Below are positions 1-9,641 of a stretch of 64,000 bases of DNA, one piece after another. The notes beneath the pieces were generated by a model. That model had not been told where the DNA came from, did no database searches, and worked only from the letters and a program-made list of their open reading frames with translations. The stretch is from assembly GCA_004352715.1 (NCBI GenBank), contig SCFE01000036.1, positions 1,387,781 to 1,451,780 on the forward strand. Direction: 5' to 3'. A program made the position numbers and the translations under genes. The DNA comes from Hofstenia miamia. Taxonomy: Eukaryota; Xenacoelomorpha; Acoela. Within the stretch, counting starts at the first letter, position 1. Each line of letters opens with the position of its first letter.

Positions 1-594
1 TTGCTAATTTTTGCTGCTTGTCAAATTGTAAAATTATTTAAACAAGTAACAACGGGTTATATGTTTTTTCCATTCTCCCAAATTGTAATAGAAACTTGCA
101 TTCATCAAAGTCACATTTAACCCTTTGCACTGTAGCTCATCTACTTATTCTAGTGTTTTAAAATTAGTTATATTTTTCATTTGTTTTCCTTGCATTTGGC
201 ATTACCAAAAGAAACCAAAACATTTCATGTTTCGACAGATTTGATTCTTTGACAGTAACATTCTTAAGAACAATGCCAATTGTTATTACAATAATTTGGA
301 GAGAACTCCTTCAGTATAGTGCCATCTATTATACAGAATATGATAGTGGTTTTATATCAGCATATTTACTATTAAGAATTGTTTGAGAAGTAATAATTTG
401 TTACAAATTGCCATATCGACGTAAGTCAAGAAATATATACGAGTTCTACGTATAACATTGTTGAATATAGAGACACTAGCTTTTCAGAGCTGCTGGAATC
501 AATTTACAAAATTATTTAAACTAACTAAAGGCTGCAATTACTGCAGGCAAAAAAATTGTCCGTTTTGTATGTTATTGAAAATAAATGCATTATA
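1..594. other. AT-rich stretch, no gene seen
   Basis: I see no convincing coding region, RNA gene or repeat boundary here. The sequence is AT-rich with many stops in all frames. It ends at the target-site copy of the MITE that starts at 603. Confidence 0.5.
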
Positions 595-602
595 ATTGGA
601 TC

Positions 603-913
603 CAGGGCTTTCGAGTCGAGTTCGAGTTCGAGTAATTTTTTACATGAAATTCCGAATTCAATCGAGTTTTTCTTTAATTCCGAGTTTTTTAGAGTAAAAA
701 AAACATTTATTTTACAATAATTCTAAGCTAAAAAATAGTTTTTGTCATTGGTAAGAAAATTGATATTTAAAAAAATTTAATTTTTACGGTATTTTCGAGT
801 GGATTTTCGAACGAGTTCGAGTTTTGATGATTTCTCTTCCGAGTTTTTCCGATCGAGTTTTGCGAGCTTATTCGATTTCGAATTCTTAACATTCCGAGTA
901 CTCGAAAACCCTG
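603..913. mobile_element. hAT-type MITE (non-autonomous DNA transposon)
   Basis: The left end reads CAGGGCTTTCGAGT and the right end, reverse-complemented, reads CAGGGTTTTCGAGT, giving short terminal inverted repeats that start with CAGGG as in hAT elements. The flanks ATTGGATC (595-602) and TTTGAATC (914-921) match at 6 of 8 positions, as expected for an aged 8-bp hAT target duplication. The interior is rich in repeated GAGTTCGA-type words and codes for nothing. The class assignment is an inference from the ends and the 8-bp duplication. Confidence 0.65.
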
Positions 914-929
914 TTTGAATCACATTTGT

Positions 930-1018
930 CATTAGATTAGAACAATTGGGAAAATACACGTTTTTCTGGTATAGAAACTATATTTCAATAAATCAAATCA
1001 ACTTTTGTCACTGCAATG
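930..1018. repeat. Left terminal inverted repeat of the Tc1-like element
   Basis: This segment matches the reverse complement of 3351-3438 along almost its whole length with scattered substitutions and small gaps. The length (about 88 bp) is longer than the simplest Tc1 repeats but within the range of long-TIR Tc1-like elements. Confidence 0.75.
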
Positions 1019-1058
1019 AAGCAAGAGACTCAAACAAATATCTTTCACACTGTAATCT

Positions 1059-1888
1059 TCAATGTTTTGTTGTATCACCTCTGGTTTTAATAATAGCTGC
1101 GATACGCTCCGGCATGGATCTGAAGAGTGATAAGCAGAACTCAGCAGTCACTTCACTTTCCCACACCTGCCTCACCTTTGCCTCCAAATTGTTCAGAGAG
1201 GTTGGCTGCAGCTCAGCTACTCTTTTCTTCACCATGGCCCAGCAGTTTTCGATTGGATTAAGATCAGGTGAGTTTTTAGGCAATGGCACCAAGATAGCAG
1301 TATGAGCAAGAGCACCGTCTTGTTGCAATGTGGTACAGGAATGCGCTACTCGTGATGGCAGGAGGTGCTGCTGAAGAATTTTGAGATAATGCGCTGCATT
1401 AATTGTTGTTTTTCTTGGAACAAAGTAGAGGGGACCAGCGCGAGCACATATTGACCCCCATATGGTCGACGGCCAGTTCTTCACCCTACCGGCAGTATGG
1501 GGAGTAACTGCAGGCCGATAAACTTTCAAGCCAAAATCATGCTGCAGATGGCGTCGGACGGTTCTAGGGTTAACTGCTTCCGGTAATTGAATGACTATGA
1601 ATGATGATGATGCAGTTGGATCCTTGACTGCCAAGCGCTCGCCATTCGGTCAGTTGATGCAGTCGTGACTCTCGGTCTTCCTCTTTTCCTTGCAGAAAAA
1701 GAGCCTGTAGCTTGATGTCGGGCTAGGCATTTCTGAACGGCACTGCGAGAGATGCCAAAGTGTTGTGCTAGCTGTTGTTGCGTGTAACCTTCTTGCCGCA
1801 AAACCGCGATTTGGCTGATAACCGTTGGAGAAGTATCACGAGTTCGACCCATTAATAATAATAATAAGCTCAAACTATCGCAATGCAA
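1059..1888 (-). pseudogene. Tc1/mariner-type transposase, copy 1, frameshifted and deleted
   Basis: The N-terminal half (1595-1888) is a helix-turn-helix DNA-binding region with the motif GYTQQQLAQHFGISRSAVQK, followed by a basic GRP-type stretch (RKRGRPRVTT). A frameshift near 1620-1634 moves to the catalytic half (1059-1634). That half keeps the second acidic residue (QQDGALAH) and the terminal glutamate (SPDLNPIEN). The segment that normally carries the first aspartate (FSDES-like) is missing between the TPHTAGR and VKNWPS regions. The distance between the second Asp and the Glu is about 22 residues instead of about 34. The protein would therefore be catalytically dead. Family assignment is firm; the copy is a fossil. 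Confidence 0.85.
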
Positions 1889-1974
1889 GGCTTATATGCA
1901 GCTCGCAGGCAATGCAAACCACTCACCTACTCACAATTTGATTGATTTATGATTTGGGGACACTGCGCTGGTAC

Positions 1975-2054
1975 ATACACTCAGACACTCGCGCAAACAC
2001 AGACACTGGCGCACACACAGACACTGGTGCACACAGACAATGGCACACACAATA
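1975..2054. repeat. Short CAGACACTGG-type minisatellite inside the Tc1-like element
   Basis: Several degenerate tandem units containing ACACAGACACTGG(C/T)GC sit between the transposase start and the end of the duplicated unit. The same block recurs at about 3056-3135 as part of the duplication. Confidence 0.6.
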
Positions 2055-2095
2055 ATAGTGACATCCAAGTGAGGAAAGTAATTGCCACNATATCT

Positions 2096-2969
2096 TTCAC
2101 ACTGTAATCTTCAATGTTTTGTTGTATCACCTCTGGTTTTAATAATAGCTGCGATACGCTCCGGCATGGATCTGAAGAGTGATAAGCAGAACTCAGCAGT
2201 CACTTCAGTTTCCCACACCTGCCTCACCTTTGCCTCCAAAATCAGTCCGAGAGGTTGGCTGCAGCTCAGCGACTCTTTTCTTCACCATGGCCCAGCAGTT
2301 TTAGATTGGATTAAGATCAGGTGAGTTTCCAGGCCATAGTGCCAACACGTTGACGTTATTTTTCTCCAGTCATCTTCTCACCAAGACAGCAGTATGAGCA
2401 GGAGTATCGTCTTGTTGAAATGTGGTGCAGGGAACGTGCTACTAGTGATAGCAGGAGGTGCTGCTGAAGAATTTTGAGATAATGCGCTGCATTANTTGGA
2501 ACAAAGTAGAGGGGACCAGCGCGAGCACATATTGACCCCCATATGGTCGACGGCCAGTTCTTCACCCTACCGGCAGTATGGGGAGTAACTGCAGGCCGAT
2601 AAACTTTCAAGCCAAAATCATGCTGCAGATGGCGTCGGACGGTTCTAGGGTTAACTGCTTCCGGTAATTGAATGACTATGAATGATGATGATGCAGTTGG
2701 ATCCTTGACTGCCAAGCGCTCGCCATTCGGTCAGTTGATGCAGTCGTGACTCTCGGTCTTCCTCTTTTCCTTGCAGAAAAAGAGCCTGTAGCTTGATGTC
2801 GGGCTAGGCATTTCTGAACGGCACTGCGAGAGATGCCAAAGTGTTGTGCTAGCTGTTGTTGCGTGTAACCTTCTTGCCGCAAAACCGCGATTTGGCTGAT
2901 AACCGTTGGAGAAGTATCACGAGTTCGACCCATTAATAATAATAATAAGCTCAAACTATCGCAATGCAA
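2096..2969 (-). pseudogene. Tc1/mariner-type transposase, copy 2, with stop at the catalytic Glu
   Basis: The helix-turn-helix half (2676-2969) is identical to that of copy 1. The catalytic half is broken differently. It keeps the segment between the second Asp and the Glu that copy 1 has lost, giving about DD34E spacing, but has an in-frame stop within it and a stop exactly where the catalytic Glu of the NPIE motif should be (near 2303). An N at 2495 falls inside the catalytic half. From about 2496 to 3168 the sequence is identical or nearly so to 1414-2088, whereas 2096-2494 is clearly diverged, so the copy looks chimeric. Confidence 0.8.
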
Positions 2970-3350
2970 GGCTTATATGCAGCTCGCAGGCAATGCAAAC
3001 CACTCACCTACTCACAATTTGATTGATTTATGATTTGGGGACACTGCGCTGGTACATACACTCAGACACTCGCGCAAACACAGACACTGGCGCACACACA
3101 GACACTGGTGCACACAGACAATGGCACACACAATAATAGTGACATCCAAGTGAGGAAAGTAATTGCCACTCACCGCCGTGAGCCTGTTAATCGTATCCAG
3201 CAGTTTGAGATAGGTGTATTGAGGGAAAAGTGATGGTTGATAAGCATTATTTTTGATTCACAATATCCCTGCCATGTTGCCTGGCGCTGTAGTTGAGGCA
3301 GACTTTCCTCAGCGAAACGCGGAGGAAGATTTTTATGATTCTTTTGCATG

Positions 3351-3438
3351 ATTTCAGTGACAAAAGTTGATTTAATTACTTGAAATCTAGCTTCTACTTC
3401 AATAAAACGTGATTTTTCACAATTGTTCTAATCTAATG
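3351..3438. repeat. Right terminal inverted repeat of the Tc1-like element
   Basis: Reverse complement of the left repeat at 930-1018; the outermost shared bases are CATTAGATTAG read inward. Confidence 0.75.
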
Positions 3439-3607
3439 TCCAGCATGGTAGATGCTCAAGATTATTATGATTGTTTTCTTAATATACATGTATTTTTCGT
3501 ATTTACATATTTTAAAGGTATTAAGTATTATGAATTTCTATATACTAAAATTGATTTAGAAATTGGTGTAAAACAATTATGTTCACAATTTATTTATTTA
3601 GATTATT

Positions 3608-3676
3608 ATGGCCAAAGAAGCGGGTGGTCCCAAGCCACGTGGTCCTCAAGCTGCTGATGCTGGTGATGATGATTGA
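3608..3676 (+). other. Possible small terminal exon or micro-ORF
   Basis: A 22-codon reading frame starts with MAKEAGGPKPRG and ends in an acidic DAGDDD tail before TGA. It follows a pyrimidine-poor AG (TTTATTTAG at about 3593-3601). Codon use and composition differ from the AT-rich surroundings, which is why I list it. I do not recognise the product, and it could be the end of a host gene or part of a mobile element. Confidence 0.2.
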
Positions 3677-3699
3677 ATAGATTGATTCTAATTGTTCTC

Positions 3700-3919
3700 A
3701 CTGATGTTAGATCTAGCAAATTTAAGTTTAGTTCAACGTTTATTTAATCCTCTTCCTTGACGTTTTAAAGGATGTTTACAATACTTACAATTTTATAAAT
3801 CTATGTACCTCATTTTGAGAAAAGTTACCCCTAATGCTTATCAAAATTTGATTCATTTAGATAGCGGAAAAGCAGAATTTTATGAAAACTTAACTAATTG
3901 GATCGTGACAAATTTGAAC
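3700..3919 (+). other. Short unidentified coding-like stretch
   Basis: The plus strand holds a coding-like run from about 3714 to 3919 with one in-frame TGA near 3758. It includes MYLILRKVTPNAYQNLIHLD followed by SGKAEFYENLTNWIV. It runs straight into the TA-repeat left edge of the recombinase-like element. I do not recognise the family; it may be a remnant of the host sequence into which that element inserted, or part of the element. Confidence 0.2.
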
Positions 3920-3920
3920 T

Positions 3921-3957
<37 letters not shown>

Positions 3958-3962
3958 NATAT

Positions 3963-4227
3963 AACTCGCTCTCTGTATATGGAAATAAGGACAAAAGTTT
4001 ACTGAGCGCGAGTTGAGTGCTTATTCCCATAGTACAGAGAGCGAATTTCAACCCCAATGTGGAAACAATTTTTTTTCCAAAACTTTTTATAAAAGATATT
4101 TTTGTACATTAAAACGACATTAAAAATGATAAAAAAAATTTTTTTTACTAACTTTAATTTTTTCAGAAAAAAACTCACTTTAGATATATCTCGCTATTTG
4201 TACAATATTTTACTGAGAGCGATATAT
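3963..4227. repeat. Left iterated-motif array of the recombinase-like element
   Basis: Five degenerate copies of the GAGCGCGAG-type motif occur in both orientations, spaced irregularly. They are interspersed with AT-rich sequence and end in a TA run. An N lies at 3958, just outside. Confidence 0.6.
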
Positions 4228-4573
4228 ATATATATATAACTGCAAAATGCAGCAATTCAAAAATGCATTGGCTAGGCCTACAATTAATTAAAGCTTAATA
4301 TTACATTTGTAATTCTGTTAAATTTTCTCAATTGTAAGTTATCACTGCAGAATTTCCACAAATATGCCGACAATATGTCTGAAGCATGTGTAACCATTGA
4401 TTGATTGCAGCTGACCCTCTGTCAATCAAGAAATAATCAATACTGACTAATATGATGTCATATACTACTTTTTGATGCTGAGTAATTATTAATGGAATAT
4501 AAGATTTCAACAATTCTATTGGCTTACGTATGCATAAATATAATGCAATTTAAAAATCAAGTTCAGTATAGCA

Positions 4574-5935
4574 ATGGATTTCAGTGATATAGACGAAGGT
4601 GAATACATTAACTGTTTGACGGAGACTGAGCAGAAGCGACAAAGTATTCGTAAAAAATTAATGCAAAGAGCTAGAAGAATATCTAAATTCAAAAGAAACG
4701 CAAAGAAACAACTGTTTCGTACTCCTACTGATCAAATTTCAGAAACGCCTAAAGCTAGAAGAAGGCCCAAACGTAATGATGGAAGAAGAAAACAATCCTC
4801 ACCCAAAGAATATTTAATTTGTAAAAAAAAGTTATTATGGGTAGACCGCGTGATCATCTCCGTTTTGGCCATAAAGACATTTCCTTGAAATGCTAGACTT
4901 TTATCGCACAGTCTTGTAGTCGAATATACCAATGTTCACATTGCTTGAGAAGGTTTACCAACAAAACCCGTCATGGTGTAACTCATCCTGTTGTGAGGAT
5001 CAAGAAAGAAAACCTTGAAAATTTCCCAAAAGAAATCAGTAAAGACCACCATCCAAGCCAAGACGCTTTTGAAATTGTTAAAAACTTTTCTAGTCATTTT
5101 GAAAAAGTAAAAACTAGGACCGGAGCACAGAAGAAATCTACCAAAAACTTCATTGATCTTTTTAGAGAGACTTTTTGATAAATCTCAAAAATTGAAAAAT
5201 GTTGATGCTTCACTAGATGAGATCAATATCCTCAACAATGAGAAAAAACTGGATCCCTCAACAACAGTACATTTACTGATTGTTGTAACTTCCTTTGTTG
5301 AATATGTAAGCCAAAGATACCGTAAACTGAAAATTCGTTTGGATTTTTGGAAGTCCAATATTAAGGAAGTAAAGAGCAGGGGTTGGAAAAAATTAATTTG
5401 GTTAAATTAATTAATTGCTGCATTCGACCAATTCCAATTAATTGATGAGTAGCCAATTAATTGCTATTGATTAATTTTTAAGTTGCCAATTATCAATTAA
5501 TTAATTAATTGACAAAGAACGAATTAATTGCTAGCTCTCCAATTAATTTTTTCCAACCCCTGGTAAAGAGAGGCTACAGTATTGATACTTTAAGACGAAA
5601 GTTTGAAAAACAACAGAAAATGTTTAGCAACCCACTTATGTATTTGGAAGTTTCAAAAATACAATTGAAACAGCCATGCCATTTAAAATTTGAAAATTAT
5701 GGATGATCATTTTAACTGGGTCAATTAGTTTGATATTGGTTCTAATTCTATCAGAAAATTTTGGGATAATTATTTCGCAGAGCATCAACATGAATTTAAG
5801 AGTGGAATTGAAAGGGCTCATTTTACACAAACGGGTCACTCTAAAGAAACCGCTCAAAACCATTACATTAAGAAGTCCGGTGGAGAAAACTTTAAATTAC
5901 TCACAAACTTTTATAAGAACATTTTAGATTTATAA
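4574..5935 (+). pseudogene. Zinc finger + tyrosine-recombinase-like protein, broken by frameshifts and a MITE
   Basis: The remnant starts with MDFSDIDEGEYINCLTETEQ and a strongly basic region. A C2H2-like finger follows (CSHCLRRFTNKTRHGVTH near 4937-4990), preceded by another Cys/His cluster. After a frameshift near 5165 comes a helical region (5153-5376), then the MITE insertion at 5377-5562, then the same frame continues at 5571. The C-terminal part (about 5755-5935) reads IRKFWDNYF, then RAHFTQTGHSKETAQNHYIK. This resembles the R...GHS..TA..HY(I) boxes of tyrosine recombinases, with Tyr as candidate nucleophile. Stops and frameshifts near 4816, 4890, 5165 and 5702-5735 make this copy dead. 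I am moderately sure of the recombinase call and less sure of the exact clade. Confidence 0.5.
5377..5562. mobile_element. hAT-type MITE inserted in the recombinase-like gene
   Basis: The 186-bp insert begins CAGGGGTTGGAAAAAATTAAT and ends with its inverse, and it is flanked by perfect 8-bp direct repeats GTAAAGAG (5369-5376 and 5563-5570). This is the hallmark of a hAT-superfamily insertion. The interior consists mostly of AATTAATTG words and codes for nothing. Removing insert plus one duplication (194 bp) aligns the reading frame on the left (5153-5376) with that on the right (5571-5706), so it entered an already recognisable coding region. Confidence 0.9.
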
Positions 5936-6012
5936 TTTTTTTTGAAAAATTGTGAATGTATTTTGAATTCTCATAATCAAAAAAAAGTTACTACTACTTA
6001 TGTTCATGAATG

Positions 6013-6141
6013 TTTACTGGGAGCGAGATATGTCTATGAATTTACTGAGCGCGAGATATATCTAAATTTTTTACCAATAGCGAGATATATCTAAATCGGG
6101 TTTACAGAGAGCGAGATATATATATATATATATATAGCTGT
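6013..6141. repeat. Right iterated-motif array of the recombinase-like element
   Basis: Four direct copies of TTTAC(T/C/A)..AGCGAGATAT are spaced about 28-32 bp and end in a TA run. The last copy (6101-6121) is the inverse partner of 3963-3976. Confidence 0.6.
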
Positions 6142-6432
6142 ATTGTTCAATGAAGCCTCCGGTTGCCATCCTTACTGCCATGTTCGGCTAATTGCTCATA
6201 GCCAGGTCCGTCCAATGAAGACAAGTCATGGATGTGAGCAAAAGACACGTCGACGTTTAGTGAATGAAGTTGAAATCATTATTGAAAATCATTTTCGTTC
6301 CGATTACAGTAGCGTTTTCGGATGGTATCATGTGAAATTTGTCCCACCTGAGGCTAATTCTCTCGATAACATGTAAGAAGAAGAAAAATCTATATTCAGA
6401 AATTNTGAAGTTCTACTCTCCTGCGAAGACAA
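6142..6432. other. Unassigned stretch before a LINE fragment
   Basis: An open frame of 77 codons (6143-6376) has no recognisable motif. An N at 6405 indicates a join. I see no supported gene here. Confidence 0.3.
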
Positions 6433-6881
6433 GTGAAATCTATCAAACCTGGCACATCATCACTAATCATTGGAAGCAGCATTCTAAAATATGTCAGCTC
6501 ACATAATCTTTTATATAATCAAACCACTTCAATCCATTCTTATCCTGGTCACATCTCTAGGCTTCTTGCTGAAAAGATCTCACAATATCCAAAATTTCAC
6601 GTCAATTCTGTCATTCTAAACACTGGTCTAATCGATGCAATACGCTCCACTGATGTTCGAACATTCAAATCAAGTATCAATCACCTAGTTGAACTGATTC
6701 GTCTCAAATTCTCACCACGCTTCATCTACTTCTTGGAAATCACTCATGCCTGCAAACCTTCAATATTACAACGAAATCACATCATTGCCGAATTCAACGA
6801 AGTCCTATCGTGTATGTCGTCAAGCAACTTCAACGTCATCCCTGTCTTCAAAAAATTCTTATCGTCACGAAGAACTGTCAA
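6433..6881 (+). pseudogene. LINE ORF1 fragment with SGNH-hydrolase-like domain
   Basis: The reading frame has LIIGSSILKYV near its start, in place of the block I GDS motif. It also has HSYPGHISRLL and VILNTGLIDAI, a degenerate block III in place of GxND, and a helical EFNEVL stretch. This is the pattern of esterase/SGNH-like ORF1 proteins of CR1-related LINEs. The catalytic Ser/His set is not complete. The frame runs into a 54-base N gap at 6882-6935, and the sequence beyond is an unrelated, opposite-strand LINE copy. Confidence 0.5.
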
Positions 6882-6935
6882 NNNNNNNNNNNNNNNNNNN
6901 NNNNNNNNNNNNNNNNNNNNNNNNNNNNNNNNNNN

Positions 6936-8045
6936 GGTTGAATTATGTGTGTTCTTTTATTTTGTTTATTGACTAATTTTGCAGCAAGAAAGTCATTTTT
7001 GTAGTATGGGAAAGTATTGTTAACTATTTTGAAGAACGTCGTTAAGACATTTATATGGATGTAACATTGCGGATGTAAAAATAATTTTGAAATTTTTCTA
7101 TATTCATTATTCTTATTAAAGCTATGATTATTTACTGCTACTTTAATAGCCCAATTTAGTTGCACTTGGAATTTCCTGAGAAATTGTTGGTTTATATCTG
7201 TGTAGAGTACATTGGCATAGTTAAAATGACTTAATATTAGAGCATATATTAATTGAATTTTTGCTTTAGTTGGAAGTTTTTGAGAAAATAAGTTAATTGC
7301 TTTAATCAATATGGCCATTTTTCTAATAACATGATTTAGTTGCTCTTCAAAATTTAGATGTATGTCAAAAATTATTCCGAGGTACTTAAAAGACTCAACC
7401 TGTTTTATTTGAATGCCGTTGAAATTAAGTTTGTATCTTGAAGTATCATAAGATTTAGTTTTTGATTTAACAATACAGAATTGAGTTTTTAGTGGATTTA
7501 CTCTTAGTTTTATAGAGGCAAAATATTTAGCAAGAGAAGCACAGTTTTTTTCAAAAGTTTGAACCGCTTTTTCGGGCATTAAGTCGTTTCTTCCTATTGT
7601 AATGAGAATTCTCTTTACATTGTTCGATTCGAGATAAAACGGAATTAAATCAGCTGTCTTCAATGGTGAATGAACACATGTAGCAGTTCTTAGTAAGCCC
7701 GGAGCCTTTCAGATGACGGTACATTGATGATCCGATGGCAAGAAATTCAGCTTCTGCTCTCAAGTGTTTCGGCCGTTGTATCTTCTTTTGTGTTTGAGAC
7801 GGCACATGATTTATTTCTGGGTTACTTGAGTAGTTTTTTTTGGGGGTTTAGAAAGGGTTTTTTTTATGGGTGCTAGCATGTTTAAAAGGGTAAATTGTTT
7901 ATCTCTGCCCAGATTTTTTAGAGGGGCTAAATTTTTTCTTTTTGGTTAACTCCTCTTCAGGTAACTCAATGAACGACGTAGCGTTTAAGCGTGGTAAGCA
8001 CAGCGCGCTCGCAAGGACCGACTGCTCGCGGTGAAAGCATCGGTA
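6936..8045 (-). mobile_element. LINE copy (family A), internally deleted, minus strand
   Basis: The 5' side (7970-8045) matches the 5' side of the plus-strand copy at 13905-13990. ORF1 sequence follows at about 7600-7900, including AEFLAIGSS-like sequence and ILITIGRNDLM. The frame then passes directly into reverse-transcriptase thumb sequence (SFKYLGIIFD) and the typical C-terminal region (KISKLFLHPQCYIHINVLTT). The endonuclease and RT palm are missing. The C-terminal part is almost identical to 18033-18240 on the plus strand, so both belong to one family. Confidence 0.8.
6954..7663 (-). pseudogene. Chimeric ORF: SGNH-like ORF1 piece fused to RT C-terminus
   Basis: An uninterrupted frame joins about 33 residues of ORF1 (KTADLIPFYLESNNVKRI, block III GRND) to RT sequence starting near FEKNCASLAKYFAS and ending in the conserved C-terminal LINE region. 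The fusion is a product of internal deletion of the LINE, not a designed protein. It lacks RT catalytic aspartates. Confidence 0.7.
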
Positions 8046-9641
8046 ATTATTGATACAATCGGTAGAATATTGATACAAGAAACCTGCACAAGTACCGAAT
8101 ATTTTGTATCGGTATTGCAGTAAAAGATGTGAACGAAATTAAAATTTTATCTGCCACTATTATTTTAGGTAGTCTGGATAATCAACGTCAGTTTATTTCG
8201 TCATGAATGGGTGTGTGCCCCTAAACTTACGGTTAGACTACGTGATCAAAAAGAGTTACCAAATCACGTCACATTGCTAATAATCTCGGTGGTTACACGT
8301 GCGATTTTACCAAAATATGACAGATCACAGTTTAACAGTAGCCTAAAGCTACGGATAGACTGACTGATCACAAGTCCAATTAGAAAACTGCATCACCAGT
8401 AAGTGGAGCTGCAATGCCATTACAATTGTTGTGACGAAAACTGGTTTTCATTCACATTAGAGTGATTACATGAGGTGATTTGTGACGAGGACGCAATGTT
8501 TTCGTAAAGAAATACCTAGGATGTCTGACTGTAGCAAATGAATCTTTAAATTTGTGCTCAAATGCACAATTATTAATAAATTTGAAATCGTGTGATCTGT
8601 AAATAAATATTTTAAAAAATTGAGACACACATTTATGACAATATCAGGAAATGCAAAACCGTCATATTTGATGAGTGCATGACATCAATATTAAGGAAAC
8701 TTTCATTTTTATTTATACAGTTCTTGGCAGAAAGGCGATTCAGAATTAGGGCGCTGCGAAGATTTTAAATTGAATTCGAATTTAGAAATTTCTGGTTAAG
8801 GTTTTTCAACAAAATTAAGTAAGCAGATAACTCCAGAGATACCGATTATTGTATGGCGTGTTAGCATTGATGATATGTTAGTTTCAACATATTTTGCAAC
8901 TAGCTAGAAGTGGCGCGGACATTCTAAATTTTTTAAATAGATTATTATTAATTTTGAACAAATGTGCTACCCAATTTGAAAAAGATCTAAGACGTTAAGT
9001 AATAGAAGTTAATGACTGTTTCCTCTATCAGAAACAACAACAAACTTTTGTTGTAAAACGGATAAAACATCTATTTAAGAAAAGAGCCGATATGGAAATA
9101 GATTACGCCAGAGGCCATCTCACGTAGTCGGTTCTTTGTGAAGTGAGCGTTCATGTAGGGTATCTCGCAGTACATGGTTCTCAGAAGTCAGTATCTGCTA
9201 AAAATAAGTCGACTATCAACTTCGGCGATGATCTCAATGGGAGTATAATTCGATATAATCTCAAAGCGATGACTTTTTGCTGAACTTTATAAGAGCAGCG
9301 AGAGGGATTTCGAGGGCATAACTAATGCATTATAGTGTCTACAACTCATTTTGGCTAAATCCAAGGTGTCTCAATTTCAGCAGTAAATACAATTTACTAG
9401 TAGCTTGTTAGCCATGGTCTTGATATGATAGAGAAAATGGAAGTGCCTTGTCAAAGTACCCATCAATAAATGGAAATAGAGAATTCCGCTAAGTACTGCA
9501 ATTGTGAGAAAATTTCATCGCTTTGAGGGATATCTAAAATTCAACAGATTTGTAATTTTTGCAAAGTGATTTTTAGGCAAAATCTGCACCAGATTGTTCA
9601 AACAACCAAAATATGGACAGCCTTCTAAACATGTTCGAATG
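8046..9641. other. 1.6 kb without a recognisable gene
   Basis: No supported reading frame is visible. Two weakly similar words (TACGGTTAGACTACGTGATCA near 8230 and TACGGATAGACTGACTGATCA near 8350) form a degenerate direct repeat. The rest appears to be AT-rich, decayed sequence. Confidence 0.4.

Larger units (their letters stand above)
930..3438 (-). mobile_element. Tc1-like transposon with long inverted repeats, internally duplicated
   Basis: Inverted repeats of about 88 bp bound this element: 930-1018 and, in reverse complement, 3351-3438. Both share CATTAGATTAGAACAATTG at the outer edge and AAATCAACTTTTGTCACTG at the inner edge. Two broken Tc1/mariner transposase copies lie between them on the minus strand. 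A clear TA target duplication is not visible at the edges, so the true ends may lie slightly further out. The unit 1037-2088 is repeated at 2090-3168, and single Ns sit at 2089 and 2495, so the duplication may be an assembly effect. Confidence 0.75.
3920..6141 (+). mobile_element. Decayed tyrosine-recombinase-like element with iterated ends
   Basis: Both edges are TA microsatellites next to copies of a short motif of the form TTTACTGAGCGCGAGATATA. Left copies lie at 3963-3976 (reverse), 3998-4012, 4033-4044, 4182-4203 (reverse) and 4208-4227. Right copies lie at 6013-6032, 6041-6060, 6069-6091 and 6101-6121. The outermost copies are inverted relative to each other. The coding remnant between them (4574-5935) has a zinc-finger-like N-terminal part and a tyrosine-recombinase-like C-terminus. 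Crypton-type elements are the nearest known class with such an enzyme, but classical Cryptons lack terminal inverted repeats. Class membership is an inference. Confidence 0.5.

Noticed and set aside
8220-8380. Direct repeat TACGG(T/A)TAGACT... as a MITE pair
   Set aside because: Only about 20 bp of weak similarity, no inverted ends or target duplication.
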